A stretch of DNA of 64,000 bases, taken from positions 62,001-126,000 of the forward strand of contig JAYKXP010000124.1 in assembly GCA_037176845.1 (NCBI GenBank), in the 5' to 3' direction. This document shows positions 35,749-46,953 of the stretch, piece by piece. A program made the translations under genes and the position numbers. Within the stretch, counting starts at the first letter, position 1. Each line of letters starts with the position of its first letter. Source of the DNA: Paramarasmius palmivorus. Its lineage: Eukaryota; Basidiomycota; Agaricomycetes; Agaricales; Marasmiaceae. The notes under the pieces are model-generated. The model was not told the DNA's origin, did no database searches, and was given only the letters and a program-made list of their open reading frames with translations.

Positions 35749-38379
35749 CACCTGTGGGGTCTTGCCTGATACATCAAGGCATGGCAATTACCAGTTGAAT
35801 GTGATACATCAGGGATGGCAATTACCAGTGTCTATATATGGCAAGTCCACTTAAATAATTCATGTTAAAATACATAAACACTTAAGAGGATTGAACATCT
35901 GACCTTAGGTTAACCAAGTCAGATTACAGCTTTACTCAGATGTGATATCCAACTGGGCCATAGTGCTGTTATATAGACAGCAATAACACTTAGATATATA
36001 GCCTCAATATTTGAGTCTTAAATGATATAAAAGCTATTTCTAACAGCATTGGGGGATGCTGGGTGGCTATAAAAATCACATTTTGAGGGAATATGTTCTA
36101 ATATGCTTTAAAAGAATGCCCCTGCAATTGGGAGACAGGAGAATGCAAAAAAAGCAGTCCAAATATGGTAATTCAGGAAAATGGCCTATTGGATCTTGGG
36201 CTACAGGCCAGATATTGACATGGGGTAAGTTAGGTGACCTAGATACATTGAATACAAGCCTGGGGACACCAAATGGTACATAGATTAGTGGGATAATGGT
36301 GCTTAAATATCAAAAATACTGAAAATCTCCAAAATTGAGGGAATAAAATTACAGGATAGGATGTAATGCAGCTAGGGCTTAGATATTGTGGATGAGGGAT
36401 GATATATATTTCCCCTAGATGGATTTACAATTCTGGAGGGCTGCCTATTTTTCCAGATTTATTACAGCTAAATTGACTTTTTTTTACTTTAGTAATACTA
36501 TACCACAGGAACAATTGGGATGGGCTAATTCTGTTTACAACCCACTCTAGGGTGTATAAATGACAAATATATACTTGCCCAAGCCATCCTATATGTGCAA
36601 CACCTTGTTCAATCCAATGTATTATATATGTATGTAATACACCCAGAAATTCATGAATAGCACCTCAGGGAAGCATCCCAGCACTAAGATGGTATCAAGA
36701 TCAAATTCAGGCACCCAAATTACACTTTCCTACTATTAAAGCACATTTTTTGAATACATATGTATGTTGCTACATAAAAAGTTGCATTCTTAGGGTTTTT
36801 TTGTACTCAAGCATGGGGATTGCTCCTAAAATTACCAAAAATGAATGAGAGAGCATTCACTATGCATAGAACAGGAATATCAATTGCCTCCATGAATCTC
36901 ATGACAGGAATCCTTATGCCAGACGCATCAATTCTTGCACAGTTATAGAAAACATGTAATATGAATGTAGTATTGCAGAAATTGATCTGGGGGCTTGAGG
37001 AACCTCAAAATTGAATTCAGGATGAAAGAATAGTTAAGAAGCAATTTAGGGCTGAAAGAAATCCCTTTACTATACCTTGAGATATGTCAAAGTTGAGGTT
37101 ATAGGCATATGTGTAAAGTACTTGCAATCAATCTTTGACTTGAATTGTCTGACCTTTTCATTAAGCATTCTGAGACCAACTAGACACCAAATTGTATTAT
37201 ATACATCATATTCCAATGTCATAGAGTTGGTATTACTAGTTCTAGAGTGGTCTATAAGACCTAAATGAAAAGGTCAGACAATTCAAGTCAAAGATTGATT
37301 GCAAGTATTTTACACATAAGCCTATAAACTTAACTTTGACATATCTCAAGCTACAGTAATTGGATTCCTTTCAAACCTGGATCATTTCTTAAGTGGGTTT
37401 TCATCCTGAATTCAATTTGGAGGTTCCCAAAGTTTATAGATCACTCCCTGTAATACTACATTCATATTACATGTTTTCTGTAATTGTGCAAGGATTAATG
37501 CATCTGGCATAAGAATTCCTGTCATGGGATTCATAGAGGCAATTAATATTCCTATTTTATGCATATTCAACAGTCTCTGATGCACTTTTGGGGATTTTAT
37601 ATGCAATCCCCATGCTCCAGTATTAAAAAAAACCCCTAAAATCCAAAAAAGCAAATTGAGCTGTAATAAATCTGGAAAAATAGGCAGCCCTTCAGGACTG
37701 TAAAACCATGAAGGGGACATATATACCATCTGTCATCCACAATATCTAAGCCCCAGCTGCACCACATCCCATCCTGTATTTTTATTCCCTCAATTTTAGA
37801 GATTTTCAGTATTTTTGATATTTGAGCACTATTATCCCACCAATCTTTGTACTATTTGGTGTCCCCAGGCTTGTATTCAATGTATCTAGGTCCTCCAACT
37901 TACCTCATATCAATGTCTGGCCTGCAGTCCAAGATCCAATAGGCCATTTTCCTAAATTACTATATTTGGACTGCTTTTTTTGCATTCCCCTGCCCCCAAT
38001 TGCAGGGGCATTCTTTTAAAGCATATTAGAACATATTCCCCTCAAAATGTGATTTTTATAGCCACCCAGCATCCCCCAATGCTGTTAGAAATAGCTTTTA
38101 TATCATACAAGACTCAAATATTGAGGCTATATATCTAAGTGTTATTGCTGTCTATATAACAGCACTATGGCCCAGTTGGATATCACATCTGAGTAAAGCT
38201 GTAATCTGACTTGGTTAACCTAAGGTCAGATGTTCAATCCTCTTAAGTGTTTATGTATTTTAACATGAATTATTTAAGTGGACTTGCCATATATAGACAC
38301 TGGTAATTGCCATCCCTGATGTATCACATTCAACTGGTAATTGCCATAGTCTGATGCATACTTGAAGACTCCATGGCTG
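35749..38379. mobile_element. Non-autonomous long-inverted-repeat (fold-back) DNA transposon
   Basis: Almost the whole 2631 bp is one imperfect inverted repeat: the left arm (35749 to about 37165) is the reverse complement of the right arm (about 37262-38379) with a loop of roughly 100 bp. Very good matches occur from ATGGCAATTACCAG inward. The outermost 36 bases are also inverted copies, without gaps but with mismatches (CACCTGTGGGGTCTT on the left against CAGCCATGGAGTCTT reading inward from the right). The left arm has about 290 extra bases (about 36487-36785). Direct sub-repeats of about 35 bp start at 35767 and 35802. The element is A+T-rich compared with the host genes and encodes no transposase; a 105-codon minus frame at 37412-37729 is probably chance. 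Terminal CA and 7-bp duplications fit hAT, MULE, P or KDZ-like superfamilies; I cannot choose. Confidence 0.85.
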
Positions 38380-38386
38380 TGATTGG
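38380..38386 (+). repeat. 7-bp target-site duplication, right copy
   Basis: TGATTGG directly after the element; the gene frame resumes at the next base. Confidence 0.75.
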
Positions 38387-39613
38387 AAGGCTTCGGCGAT
38401 TAACCAGGTCATGTCGCTTTCTGTTGGCGACATCCTAAAGGTTTCCGTGAATGGGTTTTCCAACAAGGAACCTCTTCTACGGTTCACCATTCCTTTGGAA
38501 CGCCCCTCAGTTGAAACGCTTCAATGGATAATGCGAAACCTCCGTTCGCGTGCTACGGATATCGACAGATTACTCGACTGTGACGGCTTGGCACAGAATT
38601 TAGTGTACTTTCAGATTGAAGAGGTTGTGCGCTCCAGGCCGCAAACTTTTTCGCAGGTTTTCTTTGGTCGTCTGCTAAGAATTTCGGACGAAGAAACGTC
38701 GATTACAAGCGAAACCAATGTGTGTTTGAAGCTATTCGACGAGGTCAACTTCTCAGTATTGGATCGTTCAACGTGTCTAGAGCAATTCAAGGTATTCTCT
38801 CCAGAGTATCGTCTCAACTCTATCAAGATGGCAAGCGACATGATGCGGAGAGAGTATGTGACATATGACCGTCTACAATACCTCCAAGGCACGCTACTAC
38901 CTCATGCCTATGGCTTCCATGAGGTATGGATCTTTGGTGTCAATTTAGCTGAGATACTTCCTCCCATGATGACGTGACTTTACCGTAGTTTGAACTTCCT
39001 GATGGGCAAAAGGTCTGGGGTTTCTTCACAGAGATCATCAAAGGCGAACACCTTTCGGATATTTCTCTTGGAACGTGGCCTGAGGACCGACAAGCAGATT
39101 TGGTTAGTGGTCGCCGTCATGTGAACACGAGTCAGTTGCTAACCTTTGTGGCGGATAGGTACGCCTTTTGCGCCACAGTGTGCGAGCTCTGCTGTATGGC
39201 AGCATCCAACAAGGAGATTGGCATCTTGACCAGATCTTCTTGACTCAATTCTCCAATTCTGATGGGGAAATGGAATTCACTGTCGTGTTGATTGATTTTG
39301 CGTTCACTTGGTTACGTTTGGGTTTGGGAAATGTTGCCGAACATTTTCCGTATGGAGATCAAGGCGGTCAGCTTTATCTCGAACTGCGCGACAGTGATCT
39401 CGCGGATACCGCATTCGGAGATGATATTTGGCTTCCATTTGATGATTTTGAGTGTTGATATCCTTAGAATTGATCTGTTTAAGTATGGTAACAGAACGTT
39501 GTGACTATCCTTCATCAATTGGCGGTGTGTGTGGGCTGATAAACAGTGAAATGTGTAAGGGGAGCTCGTGCTTCATACCATTCTGTCGAGTATACATAGT
39601 AATTCCCAAGACT

Positions 39614-41774
39614 TCAACATTCAAAATCGTCGAACGGCCACCATATTTCCGGTTCAAACGCCGAGGCAAGGAATCCAGCCTCCTGGAGCTCTAAATAGAG
39701 ATAATCGCCACTGGGAACAGCCTCTGCAACACGGCCCTCGCCCAGCTGTAGCCATGTGAAGGCGAAGTCTACAAAAACCAAACCAAATTGGGTCTCCTTG
39801 TTTTCACCCTGTTGTGGAATAACGAGAATCTGGTCAGTATGCCAGTCTCCCTGCTTGATTCCTGCGTATTGGATGGCTCGAAGACCGTGACGAATATGAC
39901 GGACCTGATAAATGAATCAACCCAACGTGGATTGCAAAAGAAAAGTCAGGACATACCAAGCTGATCTGTACATCTTCCGGCAGCTGCTTGACTTCTAATG
40001 ATGTGAGGGCATCCCCTTGAACAATTTCCATGAAGAAGCCGTATACAGCCCTCCCATCTGGAAGAGTGAACTGAGAGGTGGCCGATGAGTACAGAAATTA
40101 ATGTCAAAGATTTAATTTCACCTCGTGGAAGCCATAGCTGTGTGGAATCAGCGTTCCTTGAAGATATTGAAGGCGTTCATATGCTGCATGTTCCCGCCTC
40201 ATCATGTCGGTCGCAAAGTTGAGAGAAAGCAATCGCCTTTCAGCAGGCCATGACCGGAATTGTTGGAGGCATTCGTCGCGGCTCATGACTGGGAAGAAAA
40301 CCTCGTCAAATAGCTTCAAGCAAACCGGACCATCTTTTCTTGTTACGCGAGTCCCATCTGCCGAAACCGATGTCCACTCCACCGATCCAAAAAAGACCTG
40401 AGAAAACTTGCCAGAGCCCATGCGTACCGTCTCCTCGACCGCAAACGATACGGTAATGTCTGGATTATCTCGTGCCAATTGGAGTACACTATCAAGGCCA
40501 TGCAAGTGTTCCCGACCATTCCGCGTGATTGCTGACAATGTTTCTACTGTGGGCCTTTCCAGTGGTAGGGTGAAGCGCAGTAATGGCTCCTTCTTCGCAA
40601 ACCCATTAACAGAGACTGCGAGAGTATCACCGACACGGAGTGGATGATCTTGCGTCTGAGATTTGCGTTTCCATTCGATGAATGACAGCAGAACGGGGAG
40701 GTGACGTTGCATTGTGAAGAAATCAAAGTCGGAGAAGGAGGTCGGATGGTTATTCACGCCAACGGGAACGCCCTGCAAGTCTTCGACAGCACGGTTGAGC
40801 GCGCCACATACTGGCCTAAATGGAACTTCGTCGTGCAGACTGCTGTTCTGAGATAACCTGTTTAACAGAGTCCCAAGAAGGCAACGAAGGGAGGTGCGAT
40901 CATTAAGCCATATGTTTGTATATGACACAAATAGAAGTCCGCTGATTGTCGAAAGGTGAATGCGATCGAATACTGCAGCACGATACTCATCAGTGAGCAC
41001 AAGGTAGGTAAGTTGCGTGTCATCCAAGATCCTTTGCAGACGATCCACAAGGGACAAACTCTTCGGACAACGGAATGAGACATCTGAGTTTGTTTGCTCA
41101 TATGGAAACAGAAGGTCGTTCCAACAGACCATTCCATGCGGCTTTATCGTCAAATAACAGAAAGAGAAGATAACGGTAAAGCTTAACATACCACAAATAA
41201 CATATAGACCAAGACCTTGGCCTCCTTCGAGTCTTCAGAACTCAGGACCCTGATGTGGCTTACACCACCTGAATAGCTGCTTTAGTTCCCAGCTACCTGT
41301 GAGTAAAAGCATAATATTAACCTTCGTCCGAAGGATCCATCTCCGACCATAGACGAACCCTCCCCGACCCCTCAATTTCAGGGAATATATAGTTTTCTGC
41401 GACGGAAAGAACAGGGTCAATATACTTCGCCTGTATGCTAGCACCAAGATCTAAGCGTGAAACCGCGGCAAAAGCTACTGAATTACAGACCTATTTCTCG
41501 TCTTGGGGATATGCACATGGCAATATCTAAACCTCGCAACTGTGCGACAGAATTCCTTTAACTCCCGGGATCGGAATTTGTCGTTGCAGCCTTTTCGAAC
41601 GCCGTGATAACCCTTGATTGTGAGAGGAGTGGAAACGCAACTTCCGCAAGGATCAGAACTGTTTGCTTTGGGGCTAGATATGAGACTTGAGTGTTGCGTA
41701 AATATGTTGTAGACTGTGGGTGTTGAAGCATTCGTTTCCATTGGCAGTGGAAGGTCAACGCTGTCGTCGTTCAA
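39614..41774 (-). CDS. Kinase-like protein, paralogue C, intact
   Basis: Model: complement(join(39614..39904, 39957..40070, 40122..41141, 41192..41268, 41322..41437, 41491..41774)), 633 residues. The N-terminal 95 residues hold CGSC and a later Cys, possibly a small zinc site. Residues about 160-330 form a conserved domain of unknown type (PHGMVCWNDLLF, FTMQRHLP). From about 340 the protein looks like a divergent protein-kinase-like fold: Lys435 in VCLKLFDE, Glu481 in AAYERLQYLQG, Asp557 in QGDWHTDQIL, Asp583 in VFVDFAFTW. The GDWHxDQ loop is nearer to APH/RIO-type small-molecule or atypical kinases than to Ser/Thr kinases, and no clear Gly-rich loop is seen, so activity is uncertain. No signal peptide or membrane helix, so probably cytosolic. 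Related genes A and B nearby are broken, leaving this as the only complete copy in the window. Confidence 0.85.
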
Positions 41775-43444
41775 CAGGAAGAAATTTCAAATGACGTAAT
41801 ACTAACAAATCCCCACGTGTGGTGGAAAAAGTGGCTTCCAGCTACGCACTCCGACTCGTTCTGAATCTGAACGTCAACGTTCAAAACTTCAACCATCATG
41901 TACATTCACCATCTCTTTCACCATGGCTCTTCGGATTCTCTATATTCAGTATACAACCAGCTTTCAAACACAGGGTATAGGAATGTTTCCCCCTTGGACG
42001 CCAGAATTGGTGGGTTCTTGTCCAAGTCTACTAGTCGCTTAGTATTGAACTAATTCCTAAATCAGGCTGAGGAACGGCAGGTCTCCGTCGCTGAGACTAG
42101 ACGAGAAACGGTTCATTGCATTACTGGAAGGAGATATTAGTGAACCAGCGACAGAAGGTTGGATTGGTGTATTTTGGTGTTTCGCTAAGAAGTGAGCAAC
42201 TAGGGGATTTCATGAGTTACCTGTTCGTCTATCCCTTGTTTAAGCATTCCAGCTGATCACTTTGTCACAGATCCTGCCCCAGTGGAACCGCATGATTCAC
42301 TGAACGTCGCAATGCCAGAAACCACCCGCAAAATGTCATACCAACATGTGTCAAACTCTTACCTTTATTTCAAACCTGAACATATCTCAAAGATGGTACC
42401 TACGTTGTCACTTCTACTTCAAACCCCACGCAATGTTCACCACAAAGCCCCCTTCCACTTGGGTCGCAGGGTCACAGGTTAAAATCTGTAGGGATGGCAG
42501 AATATCAGTCGCACCCATAACAATCCCCGAAGACTTGCGCTTTACACTCTTTTAAACGCAATCCTTCCCATTCCGTCGTCATTTTTTCCGATACGGCGTC
42601 TTCAAGTCGCGATCTGCTTCAGAGCTCAAGCCCGCTACACTAACAATAGCACGGCTATTGGCCGACACTTTGCGCCTCTACCACGAAACAGAGATGTCTA
42701 ACCACCCTTCCATGCTGCTTCCCCACTCTTTGTAACCCCGGAGTGCAGTTGCTGGCTCTTTGTATCTCACTTCCTTGTCACCGTGAAACAAAGAGGACGA
42801 CCCTGGGCGTGAACCTTCGAGAAGAGATAGATGGAGACTAGTAAAGGAGGAGGACACTCAACACTCTGGTATGTTAGTTCACCACCGCCTTCATCCAATG
42901 CCTCGGATTTCTGATATATCGACTCCATAGGAAACGAGTTGGAAACGAGAAACCTATTCGAAATAGATGACGCGACTCTACTCCATCTTCTTGTAATATC
43001 AAGGCGCTGGGGAGCGCTGGGGCCGCCATAAGTATCAATAGCTGGCAGTGTATCTAACCGCTTTGATAATTGTTCTTCTCAAAAACACGCCTCCCATATT
43101 GATTATGTCAGCAGAACGCAAACTAATCATCCAATTTTTGTCGATACAGTTGCTAGCTGCCACCTCATAGACAAGGAATGCACTGATTGCGAAGATAGAG
43201 AACCGCAAAACCTCTTGACTGCTCTATTAGAGAACAATGTTCATGACAACTTGAACTAGTCTCACTCGCAAGGGGAAGAGGGCAGGCAAACGACTGATAT
43301 TAGCTAGACCGATTCCCAAAGAATGTAGAGCGTAAATAGTACTATAAATTTAAGCAACTGGGATAAAGAAAGTGGTAAAGCGGTTAACGTCCATCATGGT
43401 ATCATCTACAAGGGGTATCGTATATCAGAATCGGTATCAGACTA
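41775..43444. other. Intergenic, nothing recognised
   Basis: This is the upstream region of kinase-like gene C and the 3' flank of the anchored acidic protein copy 1. About 43150-43440 has a counterpart at about 58300-58550, marking the left border of the duplicated module. No gene is supported. Confidence 0.45.
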
Positions 43445-44975
43445 CTAAAAGAAACAGCGTCCATGATCATCAATAACCAAATCAAATGCACATCTTTCTC
43501 CAGCTTCATTCGTCTCCGAATCCATTCCTACGTCTTCATTCTCCCTGTTGGTAAATCTTCTCGGTGGTGTCGGCGGCGTAAATCTAATAGTCGGGACCTT
43601 GATAGGGTTCCGGGGTTCCGTAGGGGTCGCGAGGGCCTTGGAGAAGAACCGACGCTTGCTGGTACTGGAACGCAACTGCTTCTTCAACTCATGAGTTCCA
43701 TTTTCCTTATCGCTGGACTCCTTTCGGCGGCTCTGCTGTGCTTTGTGCTTTTCGACGATAGCACGAAGCATGGAGGACATCGACGGCGAAGGTTGTTTGG
43801 GTCGAGATAGATGGGGTCGCCTGGAATAGTAGGTGTCGTCGTCCTCGGAGTCTGATTCGAAGACGCTCTTCAGTGTCTCCTCAGGCTTGCATTCCACAAT
43901 GGGCTCTTCAACAAAGGGTGGTAGTGAGAGAGCCGACGAAGGGGAAAGGTATTGCGAGAGCTCATGCTGTGAGGTGGTTTGCTCACTGTGCAATTTGGAG
44001 GCATTAGTTTGGAGGTTGGTGGACAGGACGGAACCGTAACGGAAGGATAACGAGGAGGCGGGTTCGTCCTGTGTATATTGGGTGCAGGTGTCTAGAAGCT
44101 CGTCTGCAAGGGCTACAGGGATGTCATCCTCGGTTTCGACATCATCCTCGATGATGAAAATTGTATCAGCGTCATTGGTGTCGATTTCTTTGACGCATTC
44201 AGCAGCCAAGTCCATAAACGAAGGCGAGGAGACGAGAGCCGGTTCGTAGGACTCATGATATGTATCTTCTGCGATCTGTGGTAACGATGGAGCAGTCACA
44301 ATGATCTCGGGAACGTTGTTGGCGGTTGGTTCGTAGTACATGTTGTCGTATGAGGTATCGAGAATGTACGGATCATCTTCAAAGGTATCGACGAGGGGTG
44401 TGAAGCCTGAACGGAAGGGCGCTGGCAAGGTGAAGTCTGAGATGAGCTCGCATAGGTTGGCGGCCCAGATTTCGAAGGAGGAGGATGTGATTAGGCCGGG
44501 CTCTCGGGTGCGTTCACCTCCGGCGAATTCTTCGATTAGATCGCACAGCGAGGAGACCCAACCTTCGAATGATGAGGAAGCGACAAGGCGAGTTTCTGGG
44601 TGCTGAATCGTCTTGGGAGACTTCTGGGAGAATATCGAGTCGGGCGTCGCTGACAGCATGGCCTCTGACCCAGCGTTGGGGTCGACACCGGCGTGCGCGC
44701 AGACGAGGCGGCTGGGGGTGTGTTGAAAAGCCAGGTGTGGTACGGATTGGGTTTGAGTCTGCGCGACAGCAGCCTGAAGAAGTCAAATCAGCCCCTAAAA
44801 TCTGAGACAACGACGACGAGCAACTCACCTCGACATCGGTGGGGCGACGAGAAGCCATAGAGGCTCTCAGCCTGTATAAACCAAGGCCAGAGAGCGCGAA
44901 GAAGGCAATGATGGCAGTAGTGATGAACACGATTTTGAGACCGAGAGTTGCGGGGGCGTAGGTAAAAGGGGTCAT
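43445..44975 (-). CDS. N-terminally anchored acidic disordered protein, copy 1
   Basis: Model: complement(join(43445..44773, 44829..44975)), 491 residues. One transmembrane helix at about 11-34 (LKIVFITTAIIAFFALSGLG) followed by a basic stretch (RLRASMASRR) suggests a type III/II-like anchor with the long remainder in the cytoplasm, though the orientation is inferred. The remainder is low-complexity, Asp/Glu/Ser-rich and probably disordered. A motif SSSFExWxxxLCxLIxxF occurs twice and a weaker SSPSFMDLAAECVKEI a third time. A block SDSEDDDTYYSRRPHLSRPK and the helix SMLRAIVEKHKAQQSRRKES are the best conserved parts when compared with copy 2. I do not recognise a family. A TATA-like TATTTAAA lies about 65-70 bases upstream. 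Its paralogue is 58552-60031. Confidence 0.85.
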
Positions 44976-45039
44976 TTTGGTTCGTTGGTGGTGGTTCTGA
45001 GTCAAAAAGTGAATACAGGGCAAGAATGGAAAGCAGTGA

Positions 45040-45047
45040 TTTAAATA
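45040..45047 (-). promoter_or_regulatory. TATA-like box of anchored acidic protein copy 1
   Basis: TATTTAAA on the minus strand, 65-72 bases upstream of the start. The paralogous promoter has TATATAA at the equivalent place (60097-60103). Confidence 0.4.
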
Positions 45048-45511
45048 CCTCTCGATCATGTTAGGCTTTGTTTGTACAGGAATGCAAAAAATAGTAAAAC
45101 AAAGCTGAGCTTATCGAGATTCTGCGTTTTATTCATTAAATATTCAATGCAAATCGATTAGAGCATTACCTTTAAGGTAAATGGTATCACGATGGTTGGC
45201 GAAGAGACCTCCGGCTGTAGGGAAGGCGCGTCTGAAGTTTGTTCTTTCAAGTTGGCGATCCAAGTAAGGAAGGTGCTGGGGTTGGTGAGAAAGAGAAAGG
45301 AATCATCTAGGATAATAGCAAAGACGACGCTAGTAGGTGCAATTTACTTCGAGAATGACGAGGGGCTCCGCTCTGATTCGCTCTAGAGTCTAAACACTGA
45401 GGTTCAATGAATGCTGACGGAGACGGTTCTGATATACCATACAAGGTTTATCCTATCACGTGACGTGTCCCGATATAGTTTATCGCAAATTTTCAGCAAA
45501 TGAAAAAAAAA

Positions 45512-45813
45512 TCATTTGGCTGCAGTGAAAGCTGGGAAAGTAAAAGTAAATCTATCAGGTAAGGTTTGAAAACATAGGAACAACACTCACCAGACGTTTT
45601 GCTACCCCATATCAGCCCGGGTACGGCATCAACCTGCAGTACCACATAAAGGGTGAAGTGAGGTGCTGGACCGTTCGCAAGGTCGGCTGTGGCAGCGACG
45701 CTTACGAAACGATATGCTGCTGACGATAGAAGAATGGGTTTGAATGCCGATGTTGAAGAGTTTTCATATCTCGCTGTCCTTGACCTCGAGAAACAGTTGT
45801 CAAACTCGTGCAT
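45512..45813 (-). CDS. Possible small protein or 3' exons of an unresolved gene
   Basis: Model: complement(join(45512..45531, 45591..45813)), 80 residues. It is supported only by reading quality: the frame AAYRFVSVAATADLANG then FTLYVVLQVDAVPGLIWG looks like real protein, it ends at a strong donor (GTGAGT, 45590), and the acceptor at 45532 gives a short tail (AFTAAK) before TGA. The start codon at 45813 is the first in frame; an upstream acceptor (CCCAG) nearby means it may instead be the last part of a longer gene. No family recognised. Confidence 0.25.
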
Positions 45814-46946
45814 CCTGGGCAAACGCTACGAGTCGAGGTTTTCGAGATGAGGTGATAGAGCTGAGGTATCGGTAATTGGAATGGGCAATCATCGCAGTTG
45901 GCACGTGATAAGCCGATTTTCTGGGACTACGGGAGTCAGAGTAGGCGTAACCCGTAACGAAGACGAGGTTTAGGTATCCATGAACGAGGAGCTCTAGTTG
46001 GCGAAGCTTCCCATTTACGAAAATCAGCAACATCAGGCCTCGACAATCAAAGCGCCCTGTGACCCGGAAACCTTGTCCACACCGTACACCCACACCAACA
46101 ACGAGACGTTACGAGCTTGATGAACGCCTGGTTGACTGTTCGCAGCCTTGGAATTCAAACTGGGGGTCAGGAATTGAGGGATGGGATACGAAGATAAGGT
46201 TTTTTGGGGGGTGTAGGGCTAGGGAACGAATAGAATGTTGTTGGCAGTTGTGGAACGTAGTATGTGGGTTTGTGAGGAGAGGCGTTCGTTTGACTGGAGG
46301 AGGTAAGGGCAGCTGGTCCCGTTCAGAAATGACCCGCTTGCGGGCTAGAGTCCTTTTTCTCGCGCTGCAGAAAGGACAATGTTGGGTTACACGTTGAAAA
46401 GGCAAAACAAGGAAGACTGCTCACCTGTGTGTACGCTCCACGCAAATCCTGAATAAAGTCGATGTCTCGAAATCTACTGCACCGCGCTAAAGCCCAAGAA
46501 ACCCCGCATGCTCGCACACCGCACACCAGCACCTTGTCTCCGCGGCGACTTTGGTTGGGGCAAAGGGAGCGGCAATATAACCGGTGCGGGATGGCATTGG
46601 AGAATTCACGAGGGGATTGGCTCAGCGGAAGAGCTGGAAGAGGGCAGTGGATGGAGTAAAGGTGGTCCGGTGGAATCCCGAGTGATAGTGAGCAAAGGAT
46701 GTACGGGATAGCCTAGCCTAACGCGGCTGAACTTGTGTAGAGGATATCGAGCGGGAAGAGCTTGTGATTGGTGTCTGGAAGCAGTTCAAGAAAGAGATAT
46801 TGCATCGTTGAGTACATAGATGTCGGCCTGTGGGCGTACTTGGATAGGAAGAGGTATGAGGAAGAGAACATTGAGCGAGAACAGCGTACATACCTTATCC
46901 CAAAAGCCAACGTGCTATGCCTTGGGTTATTCCATTCTTCTGAGCT

Positions 46947-46953
46947 ATTTGGC
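46947..46953 (+). repeat. 7-bp target-site duplication, left copy (second element)
   Basis: ATTTGGC directly before the element, repeated at 49462-49468. Confidence 0.75.

Larger units (their letters stand above)
34702..39458 (+). pseudogene. Kinase-like protein, paralogue B, interrupted by a 2.6-kb transposable element
   Basis: Exons: 34702..34949, 35005..35105, 35159..35241, 35290..35748, [element 35749..38379 plus one 7-bp target copy 38380..38386], 38387..38923, 38989..39102, 39159..39458. Leaving out the element and one copy of the target duplication gives 613 residues in a single frame, colinear with paralogues A and C. The N-terminus has CNYC; the middle has FTMQRHLP; the C-terminal kinase-like half keeps VCLKLFDE, YDRLQYLQGTLLPHAYGFHE, QQGDWHLDQIF and LIDFAFTW. 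No other damage is visible, so the insertion is recent. As it stands, translation would end about seven residues into the element (TGA at 35767-35769), removing the whole kinase-like half. Transcripts that splice out the element cannot be excluded. It converges with paralogue C, whose stop codon is 155 bases away. Confidence 0.85.
44976..46953. other. Intergenic with duplicated blocks
   Basis: About 45060-45260 matches 60117-60320 (upstream region of the copy 2 gene). About 46050-46950 matches parts of 56500-57480, the third duplicated locus of the modules, where I see conserved splice-like borders but no complete gene. A low-confidence small gene is listed at 45512-45813. Confidence 0.4.

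Noticed and set aside
37412..37729. 105-codon minus-strand frame inside the first element
   Set aside because: It is not kept in the mirror arm, has no start context or homology I recognise, and is likely chance in A+T-rich DNA.
43463..44606. Several plus-strand frames antisense to the anchored acidic protein
   Set aside because: Shadows of the Ser/Glu-rich minus-strand coding sequence; no conservation of these frames with the second copy.
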